A stretch of 64,000 bases of DNA from Cohnella caldifontis (GTDB taxonomy: Bacteria; Bacillota; Bacilli; Paenibacillales; Paenibacillaceae): contig NZ_JAQZSJ010000002.1 in the NCBI RefSeq assembly GCF_029360585.1, positions 248,001 through 312,000 on the forward strand. The letters are read 5' to 3'. A model generated the notes under the pieces. It was given only the letters and a program-made list of their open reading frames with translations. It had not been told where the DNA came from and searched no databases. The translations under genes were made by a program, and so were the position numbers. Positions 10,315 to 18,630 of the stretch are shown one piece after another. Positions within the stretch are counted from its first letter, which is position 1. Every line of letters starts with the position of its first letter.

Positions 10315-10339
10315 GATCTGCTCCCGCCTCTCTGGCCGC

Positions 10340-10651
10340 TTAACGGCGGCCGGTTTCCTCGCCGGCTCTCCGGTCCGAACGATACACGAAGCTGAGGATC
10401 TCCGCGACGAGTTTATACAACTCGGGGGGAATCTCCTGTTCGAGATCCAGCTTGGACAACACTTCGACCAGCGAAGCGTCCTCCTGGACGGGAACGCCGT
10501 GTTCCTGCGCTTTCTTCAGGATCTCCTCCGCCAGCAGGCCTTTTCCTTTGGCCACGACGGCCGGTGCCGAGTTGCGCTCGGGATCGTATTTCAACGCGAC
10601 CGCTTTCTTGGGCACGGTCTGGGGGGATTTTCGGCCGGCATTTCGGGTCAT
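10340..10651 (-). CDS. ylqH: FlhB C-terminal-domain-like protein (YlqH type)
   Basis: A 103-residue protein resembling only the cytoplasmic C-terminal domain of the flagellar export gate protein FlhB: AVALKYDPERNSAPAVVAKGKG, then ILKKAQEHGVPVQED and LEQEIPPELYKLVAEIL. The autocleavage NPTH of full FlhB is absent; the matching place reads VPKK. The ATG overlaps the ylqG stop as ATGA, so the two are translationally coupled. In Bacillus the ylqG-ylqH pair also lies between rnhB and sucC. Function unknown. Confidence 0.85.
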   Translation of the reverse strand: MTRNAGRKSPQTVPKKAVALKYDPERNSAPAVVAKGKGLLAEEILKKAQEHGVPVQEDASLVEVLSKLDLEQEIPPELYKLVAEILSFVYRSDRRAGEETGRR

Positions 10652-12459
10652 ACGCGGAAATCCACCCCTCTATACGCTTTGGCGGCATAAGCGGAAGCGG
10701 CCGACGACGGCAACGAAACGGACTTCTCTTTCGCATCGGCTTGCTTCCCTTGGGCCGATTCCTTGGTCGGCAGCGGCGACGAAGCCAAGGACAGCAGCTG
10801 AAACCCGGCCGCCGATAATCCTGCTTCCAGTTCGCCCCTCGTTTGTTCCGTCAGCTCCGCCATGCCGGGAAAATCGTTCATCAGCTTGACGGAAACGATC
10901 CGGTTCACGACTTGCACGTCGACGATCGTATCGCCTAGCCTCGGCATCCTGAGGTCGAACAGCAGCCGGCAGTTGTCGGAATCCCATTCCCCTTTGCGGC
11001 CGCGGCGGGTCTGCACGTGGACGGCTGCGGTCGTGTCCCCGTCGGGGCTTCTCATCGGGACGAACAGCGTCATGAGGCTGAAGGGCTGGTTCGGCTGCCG
11101 GTCCGGCGAAAGGAGCAGCTGCTGGCCGGTAATCTGGCCCGCCAGCGATTGGGCCGCCTCCCGCAGCGCAGGGGGCGCCTCCTCTTGCGAAGCCAAAGCG
11201 AGCAAGGCGCTTTTGAAATTGTCGGCCGGCATCGCCTCCGGCTCCCCCGTCATTTTGGCGGCAGTCAACGCGCCCGATAGCCGATGCTCGTGTTCGACGC
11301 CCAGCCACTGCAGGAAGCGGCCGATCCAAGCCGGCTCGCTTCGGGTATGGGCGGCTTCCGGCTTAGAGGCGCCAGCTCCGGACGGCAGCGTCTCGGGACG
11401 GACCGCGGAGCGAAAATCGGCGTCGGCGGCTTCGGTCTCCGCCCTCGGCCGCACCGCCGCTGCGGGATCCGCCGGGAGCTTCGGCTCGGCGGAGCGGGCC
11501 GAAGGCGTTGTTTGCGATTCCGGCCCTTCTGGCGCCGATCGGGCCGAGAATGCCGCCGGCGCCTCAGCGAGACCCCGTGCCGCGGCGTCGGACTTCGGGG
11601 CGTTCGGCACGTTTCCGCCGCCCGTAGCCGGCGGCTCATCCATGGGGAGAACGGATGAACCGGCAGCATGGGCGGTGCCGACCGCAATCGCCGCCCCGCC
11701 CGGACGCGGAGCAGCCGGAACGTCCGCGGCCGCGCCGCTCCGCGGCGTCCCCGCGGCGCGTCCAAGCAGCTCGTCTTCTCCTTGGTTCAGCAGCGCTTCC
11801 CCTTCCGTCAGCAACGTTTGGAGGCGGCTCGCCAATTCGGACGCCGCAGGCGATTTCGGACGGGCGTCCGCCGCCCACTCTTGCAATGCCGCGGCGAATC
11901 CCGACCACCGCTCCTGGATCGGGGAACCGTACAACGCTTGCTTGAGCGAAGCGACCGTCGTTTCGGTCGGCGGAAGTCCTCTACGGAAAGCCACCCCGGC
12001 AGCGGACGTCCATTCGGAGGTATCTTCACCCGAAGGTTTCAGCCCAAGCGCCGTCCGGAAATACGCCGCCGTATCTTTGCCGACCGGGTAACCGTCCCTT
12101 TTCAACCCCCGAAGCAGCTCGAAAGCCCACTTCTGTTCGGGCAAACCGAACGATTTCAACGTTTCCCGGAAGTTTTCGTCGGGCGCCGCGTCCTCGGTTT
12201 CGGCGAGCGGCTTTAACACGACCGTTCCTCCGGAGGAAGGTTGAACCTGGAGCAGCGTCCCCCGCCCCGCCGGCAAATCCGCTTCCAGCTTGGCGCGTAC
12301 CGGAACTCCGCCGATATTCATCAGGGCTTCCCCGTTTTCCAGCATCTCCAGCAGCACGCCGCGTACGATTTGCCCGATCCGCAGCTCCAAGGCTTTACTG
12401 TCGGTTGGAACCGAATCCCCCAGCAAGGCGCGAAGCATCGGTCCGATATTCATGCTCAT
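10648..12459 (-). CDS. ylqG: YlqG-like protein with FliK-like C-terminal region
   Basis: A 603-residue protein. The N-terminal about 200 residues are ordered (MNIGPMLRALLGDSVPTDS, VPVRAKLEADLPAGRGTLLQVQP). A long Ala/Pro/Glu-rich low-complexity middle follows (about 210-380). The C-terminal region (SLMTLFVPMRSPDGDTTAAV onward, LLFDLRMPRLGDTIVDVQVV) resembles the hook-length control fold. ATG 12459 has GGAGGGCGG upstream. The position between rnhB and ylqH matches Bacillus ylqG. A part in flagellar or export functions is only suggested by the FlhB-like neighbour. Confidence 0.75.
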   Translation of the reverse strand: MSMNIGPMLRALLGDSVPTDSKALELRIGQIVRGVLLEMLENGEALMNIGGVPVRAKLEADLPAGRGTLLQVQPSSGGTVVLKPLAETEDAAPDENFRETLKSFGLPEQKWAFELLRGLKRDGYPVGKDTAAYFRTALGLKPSGEDTSEWTSAAGVAFRRGLPPTETTVASLKQALYGSPIQERWSGFAAALQEWAADARPKSPAASELASRLQTLLTEGEALLNQGEDELLGRAAGTPRSGAAADVPAAPRPGGAAIAVGTAHAAGSSVLPMDEPPATGGGNVPNAPKSDAAARGLAEAPAAFSARSAPEGPESQTTPSARSAEPKLPADPAAAVRPRAETEAADADFRSAVRPETLPSGAGASKPEAAHTRSEPAWIGRFLQWLGVEHEHRLSGALTAAKMTGEPEAMPADNFKSALLALASQEEAPPALREAAQSLAGQITGQQLLLSPDRQPNQPFSLMTLFVPMRSPDGDTTAAVHVQTRRGRKGEWDSDNCRLLFDLRMPRLGDTIVDVQVVNRIVSVKLMNDFPGMAELTEQTRGELEAGLSAAGFQLLSLASSPLPTKESAQGKQADAKEKSVSLPSSAASAYAAKAYRGVDFRV

Positions 12460-12531
12460 GCTTCCGCCCTCCGGTTTCGCGCAAAGCGATCTACTCTATG
12501 TATCGGCATTGTCGGATCGACGCTGAACCTT

Positions 12532-13161
12532 TCAGAACAGTTCTTGCTGAACCGCGAACAAATTTCCGAGGAAGCTTTGGCGGTGCATCGGCGTCGGACC
12601 CATCCGCAACAACGCTTCCCGATGCTCCTTGGTGGCGTACCCCTTATGTTTCCCGATGCCGTATCCGGGGTAAAGCACGTCCCATACTTCCGCGCATAGC
12701 CGGTCTCGCGTCACTTTGGCGATAATGGAGGCGGCGCCGATCGACTGGCTTAAGAAGTCCCCTTTCACGATGGCGGTCTGCGGCAGATCCAACTCCACCG
12801 TCTCCGCGTCGATCAGCAAATGCTCCGGAACGATCCCGAGCCCAAGCACCGCCTGTTTCATCGCGAGGCGCGAGGCTTGCCGGATGTTGATCCGGTCGAT
12901 GACGGAGGCCTCCACGCGGGAGACGGACCACGCGGACGCCTCGCGGATAATGTCTTCATACAATTGCTCTCGCTTTTTTTCGCTGAGCTGTTTGGAGTCG
13001 TTGACGCCTTCCAGCACCAGCCCCGGGGGCAGAATGACCGCCGCGGCCACGACGTCGCCGAACAGGCAGCCCCGCCCGACTTCGTCGATTCCGGCCACGG
13101 CCGTCAAACCATGCGACCACAGCTCGGTTTCGAACCGTAACCGGTACTCGTTTTCATCCAT
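12532..13161 (-). CDS. rnhB: Ribonuclease HII
   Basis: Removes RNA from RNA-DNA hybrids and single ribonucleotides from DNA. The core shows GIDEVGRGCLFGDVVAAAV (catalytic DE), NDSKQLSEKKRE, LLIDAE, and SIIAKVTRDRL, with GYGIGKHKGYATKEH near the end. A frame from 13287 would add 42 residues with no family match. ATG 13161 (MDENEYRLRFE) with GAAAGGGCG upstream gives 209 residues and is chosen. Confidence 0.94.
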   Translation of the reverse strand: MDENEYRLRFETELWSHGLTAVAGIDEVGRGCLFGDVVAAAVILPPGLVLEGVNDSKQLSEKKREQLYEDIIREASAWSVSRVEASVIDRINIRQASRLAMKQAVLGLGIVPEHLLIDAETVELDLPQTAIVKGDFLSQSIGAASIIAKVTRDRLCAEVWDVLYPGYGIGKHKGYATKEHREALLRMGPTPMHRQSFLGNLFAVQQELF

Positions 13162-13366
13162 GCGATGTACGCCCTTTCGCGTTGTTTCGACTTCTCCATT
13201 GTCCATCATCGCTTCGCGATCGGTCAACGGCGGATTCGGCCGGTCAGGCGCTTTCTTGCTTTCATTTCTTGGTCCAAGAGGCGCCATCTGGTTTTATAGG
13301 AAGATTTCGATGTATATTGGAGAAGAAAAATGTCCGCTCCGGATCCTGAGAAGGGGGGCTAAGGCC

Positions 13367-13861
13367 TTGCAAACGAAATCCGACCGGATCCTCCTTATCG
13401 TTTTTCTTTCGCTTTCCGCGGCTTTCTTCGGTTTCGTCCGGCTGTTCACCTTCGCCTACAAAACCGGAGGTCCTGTTTCCGGCAACGGGAATCCGGGACT
13501 CCTGATCGCGTTTCCCGCCCTCGTCTTTTATTCCGTTACGCTTTTCTACATCTATAAGGCCGGCCGGTATTTCTTCAGGTTCGGGAACCGAAGAGTCGCC
13601 TCCCGTTATCCGTTGGTCCTTTTCTTCCCGCTTGCGGTCTGCGGGTACGGAGAGTTCCGGTTCGCCCGTTCTTTGCTGCGGCATCTGGGAGGAGGTCCCG
13701 GCGATCCCGATTCCGTCATTTACCGCTGGCCGCTGTTGAACCAATACACGAACACCATGTTTTTGAACGCCTATACGTTTATCGGCGGCATCCTCATCGC
13801 CTTGCTCATCGGATGCTGCGTTGAAGGGTCGAGACGTGTTTGGCCGTTATTCCCGGAGTGA
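13367..13861 (+). CDS. Small integral membrane protein, unknown
   Basis: Predicted 164 residues from TTG 13367, which follows AAGGGGGG. ATG 13312 is a weaker alternative without a ribosome site. Four hydrophobic segments are visible: LLIVFLSLSAAFFGFVRLF, LLIAFPALVFYSVTLFYIY, YPLVLFFPLAVCGYG and FIGGILIALLIGC. The loop after the first contains KTGGPVSGNGNPG. No family was recognised. It is inserted on the plus strand between rnhB and rbgA, which are adjacent in Bacillus. Confidence 0.65.
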   Translation: MQTKSDRILLIVFLSLSAAFFGFVRLFTFAYKTGGPVSGNGNPGLLIAFPALVFYSVTLFYIYKAGRYFFRFGNRRVASRYPLVLFFPLAVCGYGEFRFARSLLRHLGGGPGDPDSVIYRWPLLNQYTNTMFLNAYTFIGGILIALLIGCCVEGSRRVWPLFPE

Positions 13862-13905
13862 CCGAAAAATCTCTGCGGAGACCTTTCAAGCGAACGCGAG
13901 GCAAA

Positions 13906-14055
13906 ACGGTGACTTCGGCGATTTAGAGCACGTGGTGCGCTAATTCAGCGGTTGAACGCTGAGTTCGGCCATATAGAGCACGTGGTGCGCTACTGCAGCG
14001 ACTGAACGGTGAGTTCGGCCATTTAGAGCACTCGCTGCGCAATTGCGGCGACATT
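13906..14055. repeat. Tandem array, 3 units of 50 bp
   Basis: Three imperfect units start at 13906, 13956 and 14006. Each has the form ACGGTGAGTTCGGCCATTTA, then GAGCAC, a GTGGTGCGC block and a CAGCG-type end. It lies in the convergent gap between the membrane gene and rbgA. GCAC-GTG-GTGC is a small internal dyad. Confidence 0.9.
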
Positions 14056-14069
14056 CCGTGAACGGGAAA

Positions 14070-14096
14070 CAAAAAAGAGGCCTTTCGGCCCCTCGG
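14070..14096 (-). terminator. Terminator of rbgA
   Basis: On the minus strand GAGGGGCC, GAAA loop, GGCCTC, then TTTTTT, 25 bp past the rbgA stop. Confidence 0.85.
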
Positions 14097-14120
14097 GTTT
14101 GGAAAATGTTCGTTTTCGTT

Positions 14121-15023
14121 CTACCGTGTTTCGTTCGCATCCGCACCATTAACCGTAACCGGTATCGGACTTTCCAACGTCAGCCGCCCGAGCTTGCCGG
14201 ACCGCAAATCCCGCAGCAGCACCCCGGCTGCCTTCTCGAAATCGACGTGCCCGCCGCCGGCGAGGCATCCCCTTCTTCTGCCGATCGCCTCCAACACCTC
14301 CGCCGCGGATTGCATATCCGGCAGACGCTCCGGCAAATGGGCCAAACCGTATCTATCGCGCAGTACGTCGCCATAGTCCGCCGCCAAAATCTGCAGCGTA
14401 AAGCAGGCTACCTCGTCGATATGCAGCACTTCTTCCTTGATCGCCCCGGTCGCCGCGAGCAGGCTGCCCGCATTCGGATCCTCGAATTTGGGCCACAATA
14501 TGCCCGGCGTATCGAGCAGCTCCAGGTCCGATCCCGTGCGGATCCATTGCTGGCCTTTCGTCACGCCCGGACGGTCTCCGGTCGCCGCGGCGCTCCTTCC
14601 GGCAAGCCGGTTAATGAGCGTCGACTTGCCGACGTTCGGGATGCCCACGATCAAGGCGCGGACCGGACGCGGCTTCATCCCTTTGGCCAGTTGGCGTTCG
14701 ATTTTGGCGCGCATGAGCTCTCGCGCTTTCGCGGGGATCTCCTTGACCCCCGCTCCGCTGTTCGCGTCGATCGCGTGCGCTTCGTGTCCGAGCGCGCGGA
14801 ACCAGGCCGTCCACTCCGCCGTGCGGCCGGGATCGGCCAAGTCGGCTTTGTTCAGGAGCACGAGCCGCGGCTTGGAACCGACGATCTCGTCGACCATCGG
14901 GTTGCGGCTCGACTGCGGGATGCGCGAATCGATCAGTTCGAACACGACGTCGATCAGCTTGAGCTTTTCTTCGATTTGGCGTTTGGCCCGGGTCATATGC
15001 CCGGGAAACCATTGGATCGTCAT
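14121..15023 (-). CDS. rbgA: Ribosome biogenesis GTPase RbgA (YlqF)
   Basis: Circularly permuted GTPase needed for late assembly of the 50S subunit. The 300 residues start [17 protein letters not shown], the family N-terminus. The permuted order shows G4 NKAD first, then G1 [14 protein letters not shown], the [15 protein letters not shown] switch region and G3 [13 protein letters not shown]-terminal RNA-binding tail follows. ATG 15023 has AAGGAGG upstream; an upstream in-frame extension to 15287 has no family support. It follows lepB by 37 bp. Confidence 0.96.
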   Translation of the reverse strand: MTIQWFPGHMTRAKRQIEEKLKLIDVVFELIDSRIPQSSRNPMVDEIVGSKPRLVLLNKADLADPGRTAEWTAWFRALGHEAHAIDANSGAGVKEIPAKARELMRAKIERQLAKGMKPRPVRALIVGIPNVGKSTLINRLAGRSAAATGDRPGVTKGQQWIRTGSDLELLDTPGILWPKFEDPNAGSLLAATGAIKEEVLHIDEVACFTLQILAADYGDVLRDRYGLAHLPERLPDMQSAAEVLEAIGRRRGCLAGGGHVDFEKAAGVLLRDLRSGKLGRLTLESPIPVTVNGADANETR

Positions 15024-15060
15024 CGCTCCGCCCTCCTTCCGCCGCGCCGATCGCCGCCGG

Positions 15061-15792
15061 CTAGTGCTTGATAAAATGGAAATCCGGAAGCGGCCAGTAG
15101 ACCAAATCCGCGCGGCCGACCACGCGGCTAAGCGGAATGAAGCCGATCGTGCGGCTGTCTTCGCTGTTCGAACGGTTGTCCCCCATGACGAACAACGCGC
15201 CTTCCGGAACTTTGCCGTCGGGATTTTGGCTGTTCGGGAAATCATCCCACCACTGGCCGGCCGAGTTGTAGTCATTGCCCGCCGCATGGGCGGCGTCGTA
15301 CGCCGCTTTCAAATACGGCTCCTCGATCTGTTGGCCGTTTATGTAAACTTTGTCGCCATCCACTTTGACCGTGTCGCCCGGCACGCCGATGACCCGTTTG
15401 ATGAAGTCGCGGCCTTCGTCCGGCACGTGGAACACGATCACTTCCCCGCGCTTGGGCTTGCGGATATCATATACGATTTTGTTGACGATGATCCGTTCCC
15501 GGTCCCAGAAATTCGGCTGCATGGACGGACCGTCCACGATAAACGGGCTGACCAGCAGCCACCGGATGACGAAAACGAGCAGCCCGGCGATCGCCAGCGC
15601 CTTGATCCACTCCACGAGCTCCCCGGCCAGCCGGGACGACTCTTGCTTGCGCGGAGCGGCCGGCTCCTCCGGAGAACGGTCTCCGGCGTCCGTACCGCCC
15701 GGTTCGCCCGTTTCGGAGTTCGCGCCGTTTGCCGCCGTTCGATCGGCGAATGGTTCCCGCTCTTCGGATTCGGGATGTTGCCGTTCATCCAT
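15061..15792 (-). CDS. lepB: Signal peptidase I
   Basis: Membrane serine protease that removes signal peptides. A strongly acidic 50-residue cytoplasmic N-terminus is followed by one membrane segment ([17 protein letters not shown]). Then come GPSMQPNF with the catalytic Ser, [13 protein letters not shown] with the catalytic Lys, and [12 protein letters not shown]. The N-terminal extension is longer than in Bacillus SipS. 243 residues from ATG 15792. It lies between rplS and rbgA, preceded by the rplS terminator. Confidence 0.95.
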   Translation of the reverse strand: MDERQHPESEEREPFADRTAANGANSETGEPGGTDAGDRSPEEPAAPRKQESSRLAGELVEWIKALAIAGLLVFVIRWLLVSPFIVDGPSMQPNFWDRERIIVNKIVYDIRKPKRGEVIVFHVPDEGRDFIKRVIGVPGDTVKVDGDKVYINGQQIEEPYLKAAYDAAHAAGNDYNSAGQWWDDFPNSQNPDGKVPEGALFVMGDNRSNSEDSRTIGFIPLSRVVGRADLVYWPLPDFHFIKH

Positions 15793-15857
15793 GGATTCGT
15801 TCGCCTCGCTTCTCTTTCCGCCGCAGGATGGTGGAATGGGTATCGATCTCCCGAAAA

Positions 15858-15896
15858 TGCAAAAAGGGGGACTCGCCTAAGCCAAGCCCCCCTTGT
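15858..15896 (-). terminator. Terminator of rplS
   Basis: On the minus strand a GGGGG-GCTTG arm pairs with CGAGT-CCCCC (two wobble pairs), followed by TTTTT. It starts about 8 nt after the rplS stop. Confidence 0.85.
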
Positions 15897-15903
15897 ATGC
15901 GGA

Positions 15904-16245
15904 TTATCGAATTTCTTTGATACGGGCCGCTTTCCCGCGCAGGTTGCGCAGGTAATACAGCTTGGCGCGGCGGACTTTGCCGCGGCGTGCCACTTCGATC
16001 TTCTCGATGCGGGGCGAATGTACAGGGAACGTACGCTCGACTCCGACGCCGTACGAGATTTTGCGAACCGTGAACGTTTCGCTGATGCCGCCTCCGCGAC
16101 GCTTGATCACGACGCCTTCGAACAGCTGGATCCGTTCGCGGGAGCCCTCGACGACCTTCACGTGCACTTTCAGCGTGTCGCCCGGGCGGAAGCTCGGGAT
16201 GTCTTTGCGCAACTGCTCTTGCGTAATCGTTTGAAGCAGACTCAT
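15904..16245 (-). CDS. rplS: 50S ribosomal protein L19
   Basis: 113 residues, the usual length. Conserved [29 protein letters not shown] and [26 protein letters not shown] blocks are readable in the frame, with a basic C-terminus. The ATG at 16245 has AAGGAGGAA upstream. It is last in the rpsP-khpA-rimM-trmD-rplS string and ends at its own terminator. Confidence 0.98.
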   Translation of the reverse strand: MSLLQTITQEQLRKDIPSFRPGDTLKVHVKVVEGSRERIQLFEGVVIKRRGGGISETFTVRKISYGVGVERTFPVHSPRIEKIEVARRGKVRRAKLYYLRNLRGKAARIKEIR

Positions 16246-16400
16246 GAGGGTGTTCCTCCTTCCGTCATAGACGTTCGTGTCTCCGCTCCCCGGATGCCTT
16301 CATCCGGATCATGGCGTGCAGAGGACCGTCCGTAATCCATGTAAACAACATTTAAAATATTACCACAGCCGGGACGGAAACACAACCGAAAAATCGAGCG

Positions 16401-17156
16401 TTACTCGAATTCCAGCTCGGCGCGTTTTTCCTCCAGCCACTTTCGCTCCGCGGCCGTCAATTCGGCGCGTTCCAGCAAATCCGGCCGGCGCACGAACGTC
16501 CGCTCCAGCGACTGCCGCCGCCGCCACTTGGCGATCTCGGCGTGGTTCCCGGAGAGCAGCACGTCCGGCACGGCCCAACCGCGGAATTCCGGGGGCCGGG
16601 TGTAATGAGGGTACTCCAGCAAGCCGTCCTGAAACGAATCGGCCAGCGCCGAATTTTCGTTTCCGAGCACGCCGGGCAGCAATCGGACGACGGCATCGAT
16701 GACCGCCATCGACGGAAGTTCCCCTCCGGTCAGCACGTAATCGCCGATGGACAGCTCGTCCGTCACCAGAAACTCGCGGATCCGCTCGTCATACCCTTCA
16801 TAATGACCGCAAATAAACACGAGATGGGATTCCCGCGCCAGCTCCTCCGCTTTCCGTTGGGTGAACGTCTCGCCTTGCGGGCACATCAAAATCACCCGGG
16901 CCGGCTTGCCGCCTTCGCCTCCGGCCCGTTCCAGCACGTGTTCCACCGCTCCGAAAATCGGCTCCGGCTTGAGCACCATGCCGCCGCCCCCGCCGTAAGG
17001 CGTATCGTCGACGGTATGGTGCTTGTTGGTGGAGAATTCCCGGAAATTCAAAGTGGACAGCTCCACGATCCCGCGTTCCCGCGCCTTTCCTAAAATGCTG
17101 CTGCCGAACACCCCGTCGAACATTTCCGGAAACAAGGTCAGCACGTCGATGCGCAT
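16401..17156 (-). CDS. trmD: tRNA (guanine-N1)-methyltransferase
   Basis: Makes m1G37 in tRNA. 251 residues; starts [15 protein letters not shown]. It has the knot-forming SAM-binding motifs [34 protein letters not shown] and [13 protein letters not shown]. The end carries [13 protein letters not shown] and [15 protein letters not shown]. Start 17156 is 3 nt after the rimM stop. Confidence 0.97.
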   Translation of the reverse strand: MRIDVLTLFPEMFDGVFGSSILGKARERGIVELSTLNFREFSTNKHHTVDDTPYGGGGGMVLKPEPIFGAVEHVLERAGGEGGKPARVILMCPQGETFTQRKAEELARESHLVFICGHYEGYDERIREFLVTDELSIGDYVLTGGELPSMAVIDAVVRLLPGVLGNENSALADSFQDGLLEYPHYTRPPEFRGWAVPDVLLSGNHAEIAKWRRRQSLERTFVRRPDLLERAELTAAERKWLEEKRAELEFE

Positions 17157-17159
17157 CGT

Positions 17160-17684
17160 TTACAGCAGCCCTTCCATGAGATGGACCTTCACCCGTTTGG
17201 CCGCCACGTCCACGTCCAGCACGACGTCGTCGATGACCGGCAGCAGCAGCTCTTTGCCTTTCGGCCGCTTGACGACCCAGACGTCGTTGGCTCCGGGAGA
17301 CAGCACGTCCGTCACCACGCCGAGCGCCTCGCCTTCCTCGCTGACGACCTCGCAGCCGACGATGTCGCGGACGTAATATTCGCCCTCTTCGAGCGGAACC
17401 CGGTTTTCCGCGCTCACCTTGAGCTCCCAGCCTTTATACCGCTCTACGTCGTTGATGTTGTCGTAGCCCTGCAGCTTCACGATCTGCAGGTTTTTCTGCT
17501 CCCGCGAAGATTGGATGAAGACGGGAACCGAGTCTCCCGCGCCGTCCGGCGGAACCATGAGCAGCCGGCTGCCCGACTTGAACCGGACTTCGGGAAAATC
17601 CGTTTGGGGCCATACCCGGAGCTCGCCCCGCACCCCGTGCGTGTTTACGATTTTTCCGACGTTGAGCATTCGTTCCTCCGCCAT
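17160..17684 (-). CDS. rimM: 16S rRNA processing protein RimM
   Basis: Assists maturation of the 30S head with protein S19. 174 residues: the N-terminal RimM barrel (MLNVGKIVNTHGVRGELRVW), then the PRC-barrel half (YYVRDIVGCEVVSEEGEALG, LLPVIDDVVLDVDV). ATG 17684 has AAAGGGGG upstream and aligns with Bacillus RimM. ATG 17669 has an even better GGAGG and could also serve. ylqD, which lies between khpA and rimM in Bacillus, is absent. Confidence 0.94.
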   Translation of the reverse strand: MAEERMLNVGKIVNTHGVRGELRVWPQTDFPEVRFKSGSRLLMVPPDGAGDSVPVFIQSSREQKNLQIVKLQGYDNINDVERYKGWELKVSAENRVPLEEGEYYVRDIVGCEVVSEEGEALGVVTDVLSPGANDVWVVKRPKGKELLLPVIDDVVLDVDVAAKRVKVHLMEGLL

Positions 17685-17729
17685 GGAGGTTGCCCCCTTT
17701 GCGATTGCCTGTGCCCTCTCGGACCTGCG

Positions 17730-17771
17730 AAAAGGGGCCAGATCTGCATCGCTGCATCTCTTGCCCCTTTT
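17730..17771 (-). promoter_or_regulatory. Hairpin between khpA and rimM
   Basis: On the minus strand AAAAGGGGC and GCCCCTTTT pair across 24 nt that hold a smaller AGAT/ATCT dyad. It begins 2 nt after the khpA stop. The T-run is part of the stem, so it could be a weak internal terminator or an mRNA processing site. Confidence 0.5.
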
Positions 17772-17773
17772 CC

Positions 17774-18007
17774 CTAATCCGAAATAATGTCCACGATGAC
17801 GCGTTTCCGCTCCTTGACGGCAGCGGATGAGACGACGGTGCGCAGCGCCTTGGCGATGCGGCCTTGTTTGCCGATGACTTTCCCGACATCGCCGGGATGA
17901 ACGGAAAGCTCGTACACCAGGCCACGCGCGTCTTCCTTGACCTGGACCTGCACGTCTTCCGGATGATCCACCAACGCCCGGGCGATGACCCGAATCAGCT
18001 GTTCCAT
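17774..18007 (-). CDS. khpA: KH-domain RNA-binding protein KhpA (YlqC)
   Basis: 77 residues with one KH domain (VIGKQGRIAKALRTVV; the GKQG loop is the GxxG motif). KhpA-type proteins bind RNA with KhpB and affect cell division and elongation in other Firmicutes. ATG 18007 has GGAGG upstream. Located between rpsP and rimM as in Bacillus. Confidence 0.93.
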   Translation of the reverse strand: MEQLIRVIARALVDHPEDVQVQVKEDARGLVYELSVHPGDVGKVIGKQGRIAKALRTVVSSAAVKERKRVIVDIISD

Positions 18008-18065
18008 GGCTCATTTCCTCCGGTTCCTCGTACCGCCGCGGCCGAAGGAGCCGACGGCCAGGACG

Positions 18066-18338
18066 TTACTTCTGGAGCTTGGATTCGTGGAACTTCTTCA
18101 TGACGCCGGCTTTGCTGAGCAAGCTGCGGACCGTGTCGGAAGCTTGCGCGCCGTTTTGCAGCCATTTAAGCGCTTTTTCCTCGTCGATCTGCACTTGGGC
18201 CGGCTGAGCGACCGGGTTGTAGATGCCGATCTCTTCAATGAAGCGGCCGTCGCGGGGAGACCGGGAATCGGAAACGACCACGCGGTAGAACGGGGCTTTG
18301 TGGGCGCCCATCCGTTTCAGACGAATGCGGGTTGCCAT
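18066..18338 (-). CDS. rpsP: 30S ribosomal protein S16
   Basis: 90 residues starting [22 protein letters not shown], the S16 signature, then [19 protein letters not shown] 18338 has AAGGAGGTG upstream; a longer frame to 18434 is not supported. First gene of the rpsP-rplS operon. Confidence 0.98.
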   Translation of the reverse strand: MATRIRLKRMGAHKAPFYRVVVSDSRSPRDGRFIEEIGIYNPVAQPAQVQIDEEKALKWLQNGAQASDTVRSLLSKAGVMKKFHESKLQK

Positions 18339-18420
18339 TGGTAAATTCACCTCCTTAAACGGGATCGAAAACGCCAGCGGATGGATGCCCATCCTCGTGG
18401 AGCGATCGGACAGCGATGCC

Positions 18421-18612
18421 GCTAAGGGACACAACGGACGTTATTCGGGCCATTCTCGTCCCATTCGCATTCTAACGGACACCATCGCACTTATTTGGGT
18501 AAATTCCCCATCTATTGATAGATTTCGTTGTCATTAAGGGCTGTGGTGTCCGTTACGGTTTGGACAAGGCCGATTATCGCAAAATAGGGTCCGTCGTGTC
18601 CGTTAGGATCGG
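18421..18612. repeat. Dispersed inverted repeat element, copy 1
   Basis: Fills the ffh-rpsP gap. TAAGGGACAC (18423) and TAACGGACAC (18473) are 50 bp apart. The reverse-complement motif GTGTCCGTTA is at 18546 and 18596, again 50 bp apart. The centre spacing is 73 bp. The same arrangement recurs at 46247-46437. Confidence 0.9.
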
Positions 18613-18630
18613 CGCCAGCCCTTCAGGAGC

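Noticed and set aside
16246-16400. Search for an RNA gene or leader structure before rplS
   Set aside because: No convincing stem, tRNA-like fold or regulatory motif was seen.
18421-18612. Insertion sequence or MITE
   Set aside because: There are inverted units, but no terminal repeats with target duplication and no transposase; it is described as a repeat of unknown type.
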